NCBI GenBank assembly: GCA_018970145.1
Contig: JAGWWY010000001.1
Span: forward strand, 394,094-458,093
DNA from: Gammaproteobacteria bacterium
GTDB taxonomy: Bacteria; Pseudomonadota; Gammaproteobacteria; Steroidobacterales; Steroidobacteraceae
DNA: 64,000 nt
Direction of reading: 5' to 3'
Made by a program: the position numbers and the translations under genes. The notes below the pieces were generated by a model, which did not search any database, was not told where the DNA came from, and saw nothing but the letters and a program-made list of their open reading frames with translations. Shown here piece by piece: positions 8,602 through 17,593 of this stretch (its first letter is position 1; every line of letters begins with the position of its first letter).

Positions 8602-9687
8602 ATGATGCGATTTTTCTTTGTGCTCGTTCTCGTTGCGGCTTCGTTGGTGGGCTGCGATCGCTCGGCGTCCGAGGCGCCGGCCGCTTCGTCGCTGACCGTC
8701 ACCGTGGCCACGCCCGTAACACGCCGGATTACGCGCGAGGTCGCCGCGTCGGGCTCGGTCGCTCCCTGGCAAGAAATGATACTCGGCGTCGAAGTGACGG
8801 GTCTGCGTGTGGCCAAGGTGTTGGTGGAGCCCGGCGAGCGCGTCGTGGCGGGGCAGCCGCTCGTCGAGCTCGACCGACGCACTCTCGAGGTGCAAGCACG
8901 ACAGGCGGAGGCGAACTTGCTGCAAGCGAGAGCGAGTGCCGAGCTCGCCAGCTCGCAGGCCAAGCGCGGCGAATCGTTGCTAGCCCAAAATTTGATCTCA
9001 ACCAGCAATTTCGATGAGCTGCAAGCGAATCGTTCGCGTGCCGCAGCACAAGTGGTGGTGGCCGAGGCGGCGCGCGACGAGGCGGCGCTGCGTCTTGGTT
9101 TTGCAACCTTGCGCGCGCCCGATGCCGGTGTGATCGCAGTTCGTCGCGTGCAACCTGGGCAGGTCGTGACTGCCGGCAACGAGTTGCTGCGACTGATTCG
9201 ACGTGGACGCCTCGAATGGCGTGCCGAGATCGCCGAGCGTGATATCGGCCGCCTGAAAATCGGCGCGAATGTCGTGTTGCGCTCGCCGGATGGGGAGAAC
9301 GTCGCGGGTGTCGTTCGTGCGGTCTCGCCGGGTGTCGACCCCCAGACACGCACGGGCGCATTGTTCGTTGACCTTCCAGCACCCGGGACCTTGCGCTCCG
9401 GCATGTTCGTCGAAGGTCGAGTGCAGGTCGGTACCGCCGATGTGATGGCGGTTCCGCGAGAGTCGGTGGTATTTCGCGATGGCTACGCCTATCTCTTCGT
9501 GCTCGGGGATGGCGGCGTCGTCTCGCAGCGTCGGGTCGACGCGGGCGGTGTGCAGGGCGATTTCATTGAGCTTCGTGGCGGACTAAAACCTGCTGAAAAA
9601 GTGGTTGTACGCGGAGCAGGTTTTCTGAGTGATGGTGATGTCGTGAGGGTCGTCGAAACGAAGATCCCGGAGCAAGCGGCGTCGTGA
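8602..9687 (+). CDS. RND efflux periplasmic adaptor (membrane fusion lipoprotein)
   Basis: HlyD/MFP-family adaptor of 361 residues that links an RND pump to an outer-membrane channel. The N-terminus MMRFFFVLVLVAASLVGC is a lipoprotein signal with lipobox LVGC. Then follow the split lipoyl domain (VEPGERVVAGQPLVELD, later LRAPDAGVIAVRRVQPGQVV), an alpha-hairpin between them rich in Ala/Gln/Glu, a beta-barrel domain (VSPGVDPQTRTGALFVDL) and a membrane-proximal domain (VPRESVVFRDGYAYLFVL). The stop overlaps the pump GTG as GTGA, so translation is coupled. No TolC-like gene is present in the window. Confidence 0.93.
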   Translation: MMRFFFVLVLVAASLVGCDRSASEAPAASSLTVTVATPVTRRITREVAASGSVAPWQEMILGVEVTGLRVAKVLVEPGERVVAGQPLVELDRRTLEVQARQAEANLLQARASAELASSQAKRGESLLAQNLISTSNFDELQANRSRAAAQVVVAEAARDEAALRLGFATLRAPDAGVIAVRRVQPGQVVTAGNELLRLIRRGRLEWRAEIAERDIGRLKIGANVVLRSPDGENVAGVVRAVSPGVDPQTRTGALFVDLPAPGTLRSGMFVEGRVQVGTADVMAVPRESVVFRDGYAYLFVLGDGGVVSQRRVDAGGVQGDFIELRGGLKPAEKVVVRGAGFLSDGDVVRVVETKIPEQAAS

Positions 9688-12600
9688 ATCTCTCCCTCTG
9701 GGGCATCCGCTACCCGCTGCCTTCGGTACTCCTTTTCGTTCTGTTGACGGCCGCGGGCTTCTGGGGGTGGCACAAGCTGCCGATCTCGCAGTTGCCCGAC
9801 ATCGCGTTGCCGACGATCCAGATCACCGTCGGCTTGCCGGGGGCGGCGCCCTCGACGCTCGAGACGGACGTGACGCGCAAGGTTGAGGATGCGGTGTCGA
9901 GCATTCCCGACATCGACAAGATCACCTCCGCCGTCAGCGAGGGTACTTCAATCACCAAGATCGAGTTCGAACTCGGTCGTGATCTCGACCAAGCCCTCGA
10001 TGAGGTGAAGGACGCCGTCGCGCGGGTGCGACGCGATTTGCCGGCCGACATCAACGAGCCGACCATTCAAAGAATGAACCTCGTCGGCGGTACGCTCATC
10101 GCGTTCGCCGTCGAATCCGACCGACTGGCGCCCGATGAGCTCTCCTGGTTCGTCGACGATAAAGTTTCGCGAGCGGTCTACAGCGTGGCGGGTGTCGGCT
10201 CGGTCAGTCGCGTCGGTGGTATCGTCCGTGAAGTCCGGGTCGAGTTGCGTCCCGAAGCGCTGCAGGCCCTTGGGGTGTCGGCGGGTGCTGTTTCGGCTCA
10301 GTTGGCGCGGCTGCAGGTCGAGAAGCCCGGTGGTCGTACCGAGACGGGCGGCGCCGAGCAGGCGGTGCGCACCGTCGCGATCGTGCGCACGGCGGCCGAG
10401 CTCGCCGATTACCCGATTTATTTGCCCGACGGACGCTCGGTGCGCTTGTCGTCGATTGCGACGGTAACCGATGGCGCCGCCGAAGCGCGCGCTGCGGCAT
10501 TGCTTGACGACAAACCCGTCGTCGGCTTCTCGGTGCGTCGTACGGCGGGCTCAAGCGAGGTCGATGTCGGTCAGGGCGTCCGTGCCCGGATTGCGCAGCT
10601 GCAGGCGGAGCACCCTGAGGTTCGTTTCGTCGAAGTGCTCTCGACCGTCGAGATCGCCAAAGCCTCTTACGACGCTTCGATGACGATGCTGCTCGAAGGC
10701 GCGTTGCTGGCGGTCCTGGTGGTGTGGTTTTTCCTGCGAGAGTGGCGTGCGACTTTGATCTCCGCTCTGGCGCTGCCGCTGTCGGTGATACCGACTTTCG
10801 CCGTCATGTATTGGCTCGATTTTTCGTTGAACTTGCTGACGTTGTTGGCGCTTGCGGTCGTCATCGGCGTGCTAGTGGATGACGCCATCGTCGAGGTCGA
10901 AAACGTCGCACGGCATCGAGCCATGGGTAAAGCGCCCATGCAGGCCGCGATCGATGCGGCCGATGAAATCGGGATCGCAGTCGTTGCGACGTCAGTCACC
11001 TTGGCTGCGGTCTTCATCCCAGTGGCGTTCATGCCGGGGGTCACTGGTAAATTTTTCAAAGAATTCGGTTGGACTGCCGCTGCGGCTGTGCTGTTCTCTT
11101 TGCTGGTAGCGCGCTTGCTCACGCCGATGCTGGCCGGGTATTTCATGCGTGGCGAGCCCAAGTCAGCCGTCGATTCACCTTTGATGCTTCGCTATCTCGG
11201 TTGGGTCGAGTGGGCGATTGCCCATCGACGACGCACTCTGGCGTTGGCAGCGGCCACTTTCATCTTGTCGTTGGCCATCGTGCCGTTGATCCCCACGACC
11301 TTCGTGCCGACGACCGACGTCGACCAAGTTCAGCTGCAGGTGGAGCTGCCGCCGGGTGCGCGTCTCGATGACTCGTTACAGATCGGGCGTGAGGTGCGTG
11401 CGCGACTGCGTGCGGGGGTACCCGAAATCGAGCGATTCTTCACGATCATCGGCGGTGAGGGTGGCGAGTCGATGGGCGGTGGCGTGGTTTTCCCGGAGGT
11501 CCGTAAGGTCGGCATCACGCTGACCTTCAAAAAGGATCGCAAGCGGACGAGTGCCGAGTTGGAAAACGCCGTGCGTTCGCAATTGGCGGACATGCCCGGC
11601 ATACGCGCGAGTTTTGCGACCGGAGGTCCGGGTGATCGGCTGACCATGGCATTCGCCGGTCGCGATTCGGAGACGCTCGCGGCGGCATCGCGTGAATTGG
11701 CGGCCTCGATACGAGGCGTGCCGGGTATCGGTACGGTGACCACCTCGGCGGCCTTGCTGCGGCCCGAAATCGTAATCCGCCCGGATCCCGCGCGCGCAGC
11801 GGATCTCGGCGTCTCGACGGTCGATATCGCCGACGCGGCGCGTATTGCCACTAGCGGCGACGTGAATCAGCGGCTTGCGAAGTTGAACCTCGCGGAACGA
11901 CAAGTGCCGATCCGCGTGAAATTGGCCGACTCGGCCTTGAGCGACCTCGAGATGCTCGGGCAGTTGCGAGTGCCCGGCAAGAACGGGCCAGTTCCGCTCG
12001 CCGCCGTTGCCGAGATCGGCGAGGGCAGTGGCCCTGCGCGCATCGATCGTCGCGATCGCGAGCGCGTCGTCACCGTTTCAGCCGAGCTCAACGGCTTGCC
12101 GCTCGGTGACGTCATGAGCGAAGTGCGTCGCATGCCGGCGATGCAAAATTTGCCGGCCGGCGTGCGCATCCTGCCGGCAGGAGATTCGGAAGCGTTCGTC
12201 GAGCTCTTCGTCGGCTTTGCGCTCGCGCTGTTTGCCGGCGTGTTGTCGGTGTATCTCGTGTTGCTGTTGTTGTTCCATAGCGGCACCCAGCCGATCGTGA
12301 TTCTGGCGGCGGTGCCTTTGTGTGGCGGTGGCGCTTTCGGTTTGCTGTTGCTCACCGGTACGGCCTTGTCGTTGCCATCACTGATCGGTTTGCTGCTACT
12401 GAACGGTATCGCCGTCAAAAATTCCATTTTGATCGTCGACTACGCCATTCTCGGTGAGCGTGCCGGTCTCTCGCGTCACGATGCGTTGATCGACGCCTGT
12501 CGTAAGCGCGCTCGCCCGGTCATCATGACGACGCTCGCAATGGGTGCTGGCATGCTGCCGATTGCGCTCGGTATTGGTGCCGATGGCAGCTTTCGTACGC

Positions 12601-12764
12601 CCCTTGGGGTATCGGTCATTGGTGGCTTGATCACCTCGACACTGCTGTCGCTGGTGGTGATCCCGGCGGCGTACTCGATGGTGGCTGAACTCACCGAGCG
12701 GTATCTGCATCCGCTGCGCGATCGACTGTTCCATCGCGCTTCGGCATCAGAACCAGTCCCGTAA
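9684..12764 (+). CDS. RND multidrug efflux pump (HAE1/AcrB-like)
   Basis: Inner-membrane proton-driven transporter of 1026 residues with the duplicated RND layout: TM1 at the N-terminus, a large periplasmic loop, TM2-6, TM7, a second loop and TM8-12. The proton-relay aspartates sit in TM4 (VIGVLVDDAIVEVEN). Other family landmarks are LPISQLPDIALPTIQ near the N-terminus, FMPGVTGKFFKEFGWT, and GIAVKNSILIVDYA in the second half. It starts at GTG 9684, overlapping the adaptor stop. The sequence fits the HAE1 drug or solvent group more than heavy-metal CusA types, which have methionine clusters not seen here. Its last 18 bases overlap puuB on the other strand. Confidence 0.93.
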   Translation: MNLSLWGIRYPLPSVLLFVLLTAAGFWGWHKLPISQLPDIALPTIQITVGLPGAAPSTLETDVTRKVEDAVSSIPDIDKITSAVSEGTSITKIEFELGRDLDQALDEVKDAVARVRRDLPADINEPTIQRMNLVGGTLIAFAVESDRLAPDELSWFVDDKVSRAVYSVAGVGSVSRVGGIVREVRVELRPEALQALGVSAGAVSAQLARLQVEKPGGRTETGGAEQAVRTVAIVRTAAELADYPIYLPDGRSVRLSSIATVTDGAAEARAAALLDDKPVVGFSVRRTAGSSEVDVGQGVRARIAQLQAEHPEVRFVEVLSTVEIAKASYDASMTMLLEGALLAVLVVWFFLREWRATLISALALPLSVIPTFAVMYWLDFSLNLLTLLALAVVIGVLVDDAIVEVENVARHRAMGKAPMQAAIDAADEIGIAVVATSVTLAAVFIPVAFMPGVTGKFFKEFGWTAAAAVLFSLLVARLLTPMLAGYFMRGEPKSAVDSPLMLRYLGWVEWAIAHRRRTLALAAATFILSLAIVPLIPTTFVPTTDVDQVQLQVELPPGARLDDSLQIGREVRARLRAGVPEIERFFTIIGGEGGESMGGGVVFPEVRKVGITLTFKKDRKRTSAELENAVRSQLADMPGIRASFATGGPGDRLTMAFAGRDSETLAAASRELAASIRGVPGIGTVTTSAALLRPEIVIRPDPARAADLGVSTVDIADAARIATSGDVNQRLAKLNLAERQVPIRVKLADSALSDLEMLGQLRVPGKNGPVPLAAVAEIGEGSGPARIDRRDRERVVTVSAELNGLPLGDVMSEVRRMPAMQNLPAGVRILPAGDSEAFVELFVGFALALFAGVLSVYLVLLLLFHSGTQPIVILAAVPLCGGGAFGLLLLTGTALSLPSLIGLLLLNGIAVKNSILIVDYAILGERAGLSRHDALIDACRKRARPVIMTTLAMGAGMLPIALGIGADGSFRTPLGVSVIGGLITSTLLSLVVIPAAYSMVAELTERYLHPLRDRLFHRASASEPVP

Positions 12765-14018
12765 GCGATACCAGAGCATCGCGAGCACCAGCAGCGGACG
12801 ACGTAGCGCGTCGCCCCCCGGGAAGTCGTGATGAGGGATGCGGCTGAACACATCGAACTGCTCGCTCGTGCCGCCGATGGCGTCAGCGAGGAGTTTGCCG
12901 GCGATGCCGGTGAGCGCGATGCCGTGCCCGGAAAATCCCTGTACGAAGTACACATCCGGTTCGAGCCGGCCAAAGTGGGGCGCACGGTTCACGGTGATGT
13001 CGACGTAGCCACCCCAGGCGTGTTCGATACGGGCATCGGCGAGTTGCGGGAACACCTGCAGCATGCGGGCACGGGTGGCGCGGGTCGTACCGAGTGGGTC
13101 GAGGCCGGAGTAGCTCACCCGGCCGCCGAAGAGCAACCGATGATCGGCAGAGCGGCGAAAATAATCGAGCACGAAGTTGCTGTCGGTGACGGCCGCGTTG
13201 TTGCGGATGAGTTCGCTTGCGCGTGCCTCGCCCAAAGATTCGGTGGCGATGATGTAGGTCGCAACGCCCATGATCTTGCGGGCAAGTGCTCGCGAGTAAC
13301 CGCCGAGAGTCGCGTTACCGCAGAGCGCGAGATGCTCGGTAGCGACTTCACCCGCGGTCGTTCGGATGACGAGTCGACCGTCGCGTCGCTGATGCGCGAG
13401 TGCGCGCGTGTGTTCGAAGATACGCGCGCCGCGACTTACGGCCGCGGCAGCAAGGCCGCGAGTGTATTGCAGCGGCTGCAGATGCCCAGCATTCGTATCA
13501 TAGGTCGCTGCGACGTAGCGCGAACTGGCGATGCACTCGCGCAGTTCGGCGCGCTCCATCATGCGCATCGAGTGATAGCCGTAGACCCGCTGCAGGCGTG
13601 ACACTTCGTTTTTGAGCGAAGCCTCCTGACGCGGCTTGATGGCCACTTGCATCTGGCCGGCGGTGTAATCGCAATCGATGGCGTACCGCGCGATGAGTTC
13701 ACGCTGCAATGACAGTGCCTCGACGCTGCAGTCCCAGATGCGTTTGGCTGCATCGAGACCGATCAAGCTCTCGAGTTTGTCTTGGCCACAGGCAACGCCT
13801 GTGATGGCCTGTGCGCCGCTGCGCCCGGAGGCGCCCGAGCCGATCCGATCGGCCTCGAGCAAGACGACGCGAAAACCACGCTCGGCGAGATGCAAGGCGG
13901 TGGAGCAACCGGCGATGCCGCCGCCGACGACACAAATATCCGCCTCTATCGCACCTTGGAGCGTGGGATGGAACGGACCTGCGGGCGTTGCGGCGTGATA
14001 CCAGCTGGAGGGCGACAT
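12747..14018 (-). CDS. puuB: Gamma-glutamylputrescine oxidase (PuuB-like FAD oxidoreductase)
   Basis: DAO-family flavoenzyme of 423 residues, close to the 426 of E. coli PuuB. The FAD-binding motif VVGGGIAGCSTALHLAERG is at residues 30-48, GSGASGRSGAQ follows, and VYFVQGFSGHGIALTGIAGKLLA closes the FAD site near the end. It oxidises gamma-glutamylputrescine to the aldehyde that PuuC uses. ATG 14018 gives MSPSSWYHAA, the PuuB-type opening, and overlaps the upstream puuA stop as TGATG, so the two are translated together. Longer in-frame starts would lie inside puuA. Generic glycine/D-amino-acid oxidase activity is the main alternative; the partners make the Puu role likely. Confidence 0.88.
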   Translation of the reverse strand: MSPSSWYHAATPAGPFHPTLQGAIEADICVVGGGIAGCSTALHLAERGFRVVLLEADRIGSGASGRSGAQAITGVACGQDKLESLIGLDAAKRIWDCSVEALSLQRELIARYAIDCDYTAGQMQVAIKPRQEASLKNEVSRLQRVYGYHSMRMMERAELRECIASSRYVAATYDTNAGHLQPLQYTRGLAAAAVSRGARIFEHTRALAHQRRDGRLVIRTTAGEVATEHLALCGNATLGGYSRALARKIMGVATYIIATESLGEARASELIRNNAAVTDSNFVLDYFRRSADHRLLFGGRVSYSGLDPLGTTRATRARMLQVFPQLADARIEHAWGGYVDITVNRAPHFGRLEPDVYFVQGFSGHGIALTGIAGKLLADAIGGTSEQFDVFSRIPHHDFPGGDALRRPLLVLAMLWYRLRDWF

Positions 14019-15406
14019 CACAGGGCGCCCATGAACCAGGCGACCTCTAGCGGCGTAACGTGCGATTCGAAATCCTCGAGCTCGGCGCGTTTGACCGTCG
14101 AGTACAAATCCCGAAAGGGTCTGCCGAGATAGTGGGCTGCAAAGTCGCTGTGCTCGAATCGCTCGATGGCGGTCGCCCAATGAATTGGCAGCCTCTCTCC
14201 CGAGGAGCGATACGCGTTGCCCTCTATGGCCGGTGGGGGCTCGAGGCTCTCCGCAAGACCGTAGTGGATACCAGCCAGAATCCAGGCGACCACGAGATAG
14301 GGGTTGGCATCAGCGCCGGCGAGGCGGTGTTCGATCCGTCGATTTCGATCGTCGCTGACCGGGATACGCAGCGCCGAGCCGCGGTTGTTGACGGACCAGC
14401 CTGGCGTGAGCGGCACATACGCTTCCGCCCGGAACCGCCGATAGCTGTTGGGGCCCGGCGCGCACAACGCCATACCATCGCCTAGGGTGCTGAGCATGCC
14501 GGCGAGCGCATTCCGTAACTCGGTGCTTGCCGCTCGCCCCTCGCTCCGAGCCGGATCAGGGCATTCGAAGAGGTTCCGTCCGCCGGCATCGAGCAGGCTC
14601 ACGTGTACGTGCATGCCGGAGCCGGCCATATCCCGGTATGGCTTGGGCAGAAAGGTCGCATCCCAGCCATAGTCGCGCGCGACACTGCGAACGACGCGCT
14701 TGAAGCGCAGCGCCTCGTCGCAAGCCTGCAGCGCGTCAGCCCGGTGCAGTAGATTCACCTCAAACTGGCCCGGACCATACTCGGCCAAGGCGCCGGTCGC
14801 GGGCACACCTTGCTGCTCACACGCCCGATAAATTTTTGACAAAATATCTGAATATTCATTCAGATATGTCATTGAGTTGATCTGAGTTTGAAACTCCCGA
14901 CGCTGTGTGATGGGCAGCGGCGGGGGCTGCGGTTGCCCCTGGCTGGTCCGGGTTCGATCGATAAAGTAGAACTCGTATTCGATCGCGACGACCGGCGTCA
15001 GATTCAGGCGATGCAGTCGATCGAGCACCTTGACGAGTACATGCCGCGGGTCGGCATGAAAGGGGCGGCCGTCGGGTTCGTACATCGACAGCTGCATCTG
15101 CGCGAGGCCTGGCGCTTGCCATGGGACCGTCACGAGGCTGCCAGGCAGCGGTCGACAGGGTCGGTCGGCATCGCCCTCGTCGAAACCAAGGCCGGTTGCT
15201 TGAACTGTGCCGCCGAGCACATCCAAGGCGAACATCGATCCTGGCAACAACATTCCATCGCGATAGAGGGCGTCGAGTGCGGCCCGATCGACCCGTTTGC
15301 CACGCTCGACCGTATTGAGGTCGTTCAGGTAGGCATCCACATGGGTCACCTCCGGGTGCGCGGCTAGGAAGGCCTGCAGTTCGCTCGCGGGGGTCTCGGC
15401 AGTCAT
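14018..15406 (-). CDS. puuA: Gamma-glutamylpolyamine synthetase, glutamine-synthetase family (PuuA-like, copy 1)
   Basis: A 462-residue member of the GlnA superfamily that ligates glutamate to an amine using ATP. It has the catalytic-domain motifs IEYEFYF (metal-binding Glu), GPGQFEVNL, PKPYRDMAGSGMHVHVSL (His in the active site), NRGSALRIPV and HRLAGADANPYL. There is no adenylylation tyrosine region of the true glutamine synthetase type. It heads a two-gene operon with puuB (TGATG overlap) and is divergent from puuD. A 13-bp repeat whose first copy covers this start codon may serve as an operator. A second, distinct PuuA-like gene lies at 16246; the two may handle different amines such as putrescine, spermidine or isopropylamine-type compounds. 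Confidence 0.87.
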   Translation of the reverse strand: MTAETPASELQAFLAAHPEVTHVDAYLNDLNTVERGKRVDRAALDALYRDGMLLPGSMFALDVLGGTVQATGLGFDEGDADRPCRPLPGSLVTVPWQAPGLAQMQLSMYEPDGRPFHADPRHVLVKVLDRLHRLNLTPVVAIEYEFYFIDRTRTSQGQPQPPPLPITQRREFQTQINSMTYLNEYSDILSKIYRACEQQGVPATGALAEYGPGQFEVNLLHRADALQACDEALRFKRVVRSVARDYGWDATFLPKPYRDMAGSGMHVHVSLLDAGGRNLFECPDPARSEGRAASTELRNALAGMLSTLGDGMALCAPGPNSYRRFRAEAYVPLTPGWSVNNRGSALRIPVSDDRNRRIEHRLAGADANPYLVVAWILAGIHYGLAESLEPPPAIEGNAYRSSGERLPIHWATAIERFEHSDFAAHYLGRPFRDLYSTVKRAELEDFESHVTPLEVAWFMGAL

Positions 15407-15459
15407 GAGTCGATTTTATGGTTAAATGTGGCCGGGTGTCGGCCCTTCATGAGTCGATT
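15403..15459. repeat. 13-bp direct repeat in the puuA/puuD divergent region
   Basis: TCATGAGTCGATT occurs at 15403-15415 and again at 15447-15459. The copies start 44 bases apart, close to four helical turns, so they face the same side of the DNA. The first covers the puuA start codon, the second lies 11 bases before the puuD ATG. This is a good place for a regulator that controls both operons at once. Confidence 0.5.
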
Positions 15460-15470
15460 CCCGACTGCGC

Positions 15471-16241
15471 ATGACATCCCTTCCCGTCATTGGTATCCCC
15501 GCCGATCGCCGTCTGGTCGGCCCGCACCCGTTCCATATGGTCGGCGAGAAGTACGCGCATGCCGTTGCACGAGCGTCTCGCGCGCTGCCCTTGTTGATCC
15601 CCGTGTTGCCCGAGCCGCTCGTGGTTGACGACCTCCTCGACTCGGTGGATGGCTTGTTGCTGCCCGGCAGCCCCTCGAACATCGAGCCCCATCATTACGA
15701 GGAAGGGCCTAGCGAGCCCGGCACGTTGCACGACCCGGAGCGTGATGCCACCACCTTGCCGTTGATACGTCGGGCGATCGAGCGGGGGGTGCCGTTACTC
15801 GCCGTTTGTCGCGGGTTTCAGGAAATGAATGTGGCTCTCGGGGGCAGTCTTTGGCAGCGGGTGCACGAGGCGCCGGGGCATCACGACCATCGCGAAGATA
15901 AGCAGGCGCCGCTCGAGGTTCAGTACGGCCCCGCGCACGAGGTACATCTCCGAGAAGGTGGTTGTTTCCGCAGCTGGGCCGACGGCGCAGAATCAATCCG
16001 CGTGAACTCTTTGCACTGGCAGGGAGTCAAACGACTTGCACCGGGTTTGCGCAGCGAGGCGACAGCGCCCGATGGGCTGATCGAGGGGTTTTGTGTGGCC
16101 GAGTCGCCGGCGTTCGCCGTGGGTGTGCAGTGGCACCCTGAGTGGCGCGTGATGGCCAACCCATTTTCCGTTGCCATGTTCGAGGCATTCGGCGCGGCGG
16201 CGCAGCAGCGCGCTGTCCGTCGTCGAGCCACGAGAGGTTAA
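15471..16241 (+). CDS. puuD: Gamma-glutamyl-gamma-aminobutyrate hydrolase (PuuD-like)
   Basis: Class I glutamine-amidotransferase-like hydrolase (peptidase C26) of 256 residues that releases GABA from gamma-glutamyl-GABA. The catalytic triad can be read directly: Cys113 in LAVCRGFQEMNV, His222 and Glu224 in GVQWHPEW. LLPGSPSNIEPHHY and the late HSL-type segment NSLHWQGVKRLAPGL match PuuD. ATG 15471 follows the second copy of the 13-bp repeat. The gene begins a plus-strand operon with the second puuA (4-base gap) and an aminotransferase. Confidence 0.92.
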   Translation: MTSLPVIGIPADRRLVGPHPFHMVGEKYAHAVARASRALPLLIPVLPEPLVVDDLLDSVDGLLLPGSPSNIEPHHYEEGPSEPGTLHDPERDATTLPLIRRAIERGVPLLAVCRGFQEMNVALGGSLWQRVHEAPGHHDHREDKQAPLEVQYGPAHEVHLREGGCFRSWADGAESIRVNSLHWQGVKRLAPGLRSEATAPDGLIEGFCVAESPAFAVGVQWHPEWRVMANPFSVAMFEAFGAAAQQRAVRRRATRG

Positions 16242-16245
16242 TCTC

Positions 16246-17586
16246 ATGAGTGATCCGATTTCACAGTATTTCAAAGATTTCAATATTCAGGAAGTCGAGG
16301 CGATCGTTCCCGACATGGCCGGCATCGCGCGCGGCAAATTAATGCCTGCGGAGAAGTTTCAGGGCGATCGCGGCATGCGCCTGCCGGAGAGCATCTTCTT
16401 GCAAACTGTCACGGGCGATTATCCGGAGGACACGGCGCAGGCGATGAGCCCCGCCGAGATCGATATCATCTTGAAGCCCGACCCACGCACCGTCCGGCGG
16501 GTTCCGTGGGCAGCGGAGCCGACGGCTCAGGTGATTCATGATTGCTTTTATGCGGATGGGCGTCGAGTGAAGATGGCGCCTCGCGAGGTGCTCAAGCACG
16601 TACTCGACCTTTATGCACAGCGTGGCTGGGAGCCGGTGGTGGCGCCGGAGCTCGAGTTCTATCTGGTCGAGCCGAACGTCGATGCCGACTATCCGCTGAA
16701 ACCACCGATGGGACGATCTGGTCGCTCGGAGCCAGGACGTCAGTCTTACAGCATTGCTGCAGTCAATGAATTCGATCCCCTGTTTGATGACCTTTATCAA
16801 TTTTGTGAGGCGCAGGATATCGCCATCGACACGCTGATTCACGAGGATGGTCCGGCGCAAATGGAGATCAATCTGCTGCACGGTAATGCACTTGATCTCG
16901 CCGATCAGGCGTTTATGTTCAAGCGCACGGCGCGTGAGGCGGCCTTGCGACACAAAATGTACGCGACGTTCATGGCCAAACCGCACGCGAAGGAGCCGGG
17001 CAGTGCGATGCACCTGCATCAAAGCGTGGTGGACACCAAAACCGGCAAGAATGTTTTTTCCGCCGACGACGGTACGCCGACACCACTATTCTTTGCTCAC
17101 TTGGCGGGTTTACAGCGCTATTTGCCAGCGGCCATGGCCTTGTTGGCGCCCAATGTGAATTCCTATCGACGTATCACGCGTTTTCAGGTGGCGCCGATCA
17201 ACGTGCATTGGGGGTATGACAATCGCACGGCGGGGCTGCGCGTCCCGATGTCGGAGCCGCAATCACGTCGCGTCGAGAATCGGATTTCAGGCGCGGATGC
17301 AAATCCGTATCTCGCCACCGCGGCCTCGCTCGCTTGCGGCTATCTCGGCATGGTGCAAGGTTTGTCGCCGACCGATCCAATTTCAGGCAGCGCGCACGAG
17401 TTGCCGTTTTCTTTGCCGCGTAATCTCGACGAGGCGATCCGCTTGCTGCGCGAGTGTGATCCTTTGATCGACATTTTGGGCGACTCGTTCGTGTCGGCTT
17501 TCGCCCTCGTCAAAGAAGCGGAATACGAAGTATTTTTGCAGGTGATCAGCTCGTGGGAGCGCGAACACTTGTTGTTGAACGTTTGA
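16246..17586 (+). CDS. puuA: Gamma-glutamylputrescine synthetase (PuuA-like, copy 2)
   Basis: Second glutamine-synthetase-family ligase, 446 residues. The start ATG 16246 lies just after the puuD stop, with GAGAGG upstream; extending to 16171 would run inside puuD. Opening DFNIQEVEAIVPDMAGIARGK, then APELEFYLVEPN, EDGPAQMEINLLHG, FMAKPHAKEPGSAMHLHQSV, NRTAGLRVPMSEPQSRRVENR and SGADANPYLATAASLACGYLG are the Puu/Spu-type GlnA motifs. It is more like the gamma-glutamylpolyamine synthetases (PauA/PuuA) than copy 1, which differs in most of these segments. Having two such enzymes around one PuuD suggests different amine specificities feeding the same hydrolase. Confidence 0.9.
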   Translation: MSDPISQYFKDFNIQEVEAIVPDMAGIARGKLMPAEKFQGDRGMRLPESIFLQTVTGDYPEDTAQAMSPAEIDIILKPDPRTVRRVPWAAEPTAQVIHDCFYADGRRVKMAPREVLKHVLDLYAQRGWEPVVAPELEFYLVEPNVDADYPLKPPMGRSGRSEPGRQSYSIAAVNEFDPLFDDLYQFCEAQDIAIDTLIHEDGPAQMEINLLHGNALDLADQAFMFKRTAREAALRHKMYATFMAKPHAKEPGSAMHLHQSVVDTKTGKNVFSADDGTPTPLFFAHLAGLQRYLPAAMALLAPNVNSYRRITRFQVAPINVHWGYDNRTAGLRVPMSEPQSRRVENRISGADANPYLATAASLACGYLGMVQGLSPTDPISGSAHELPFSLPRNLDEAIRLLRECDPLIDILGDSFVSAFALVKEAEYEVFLQVISSWEREHLLLNV

Positions 17587-17593
17587 GTCGACG

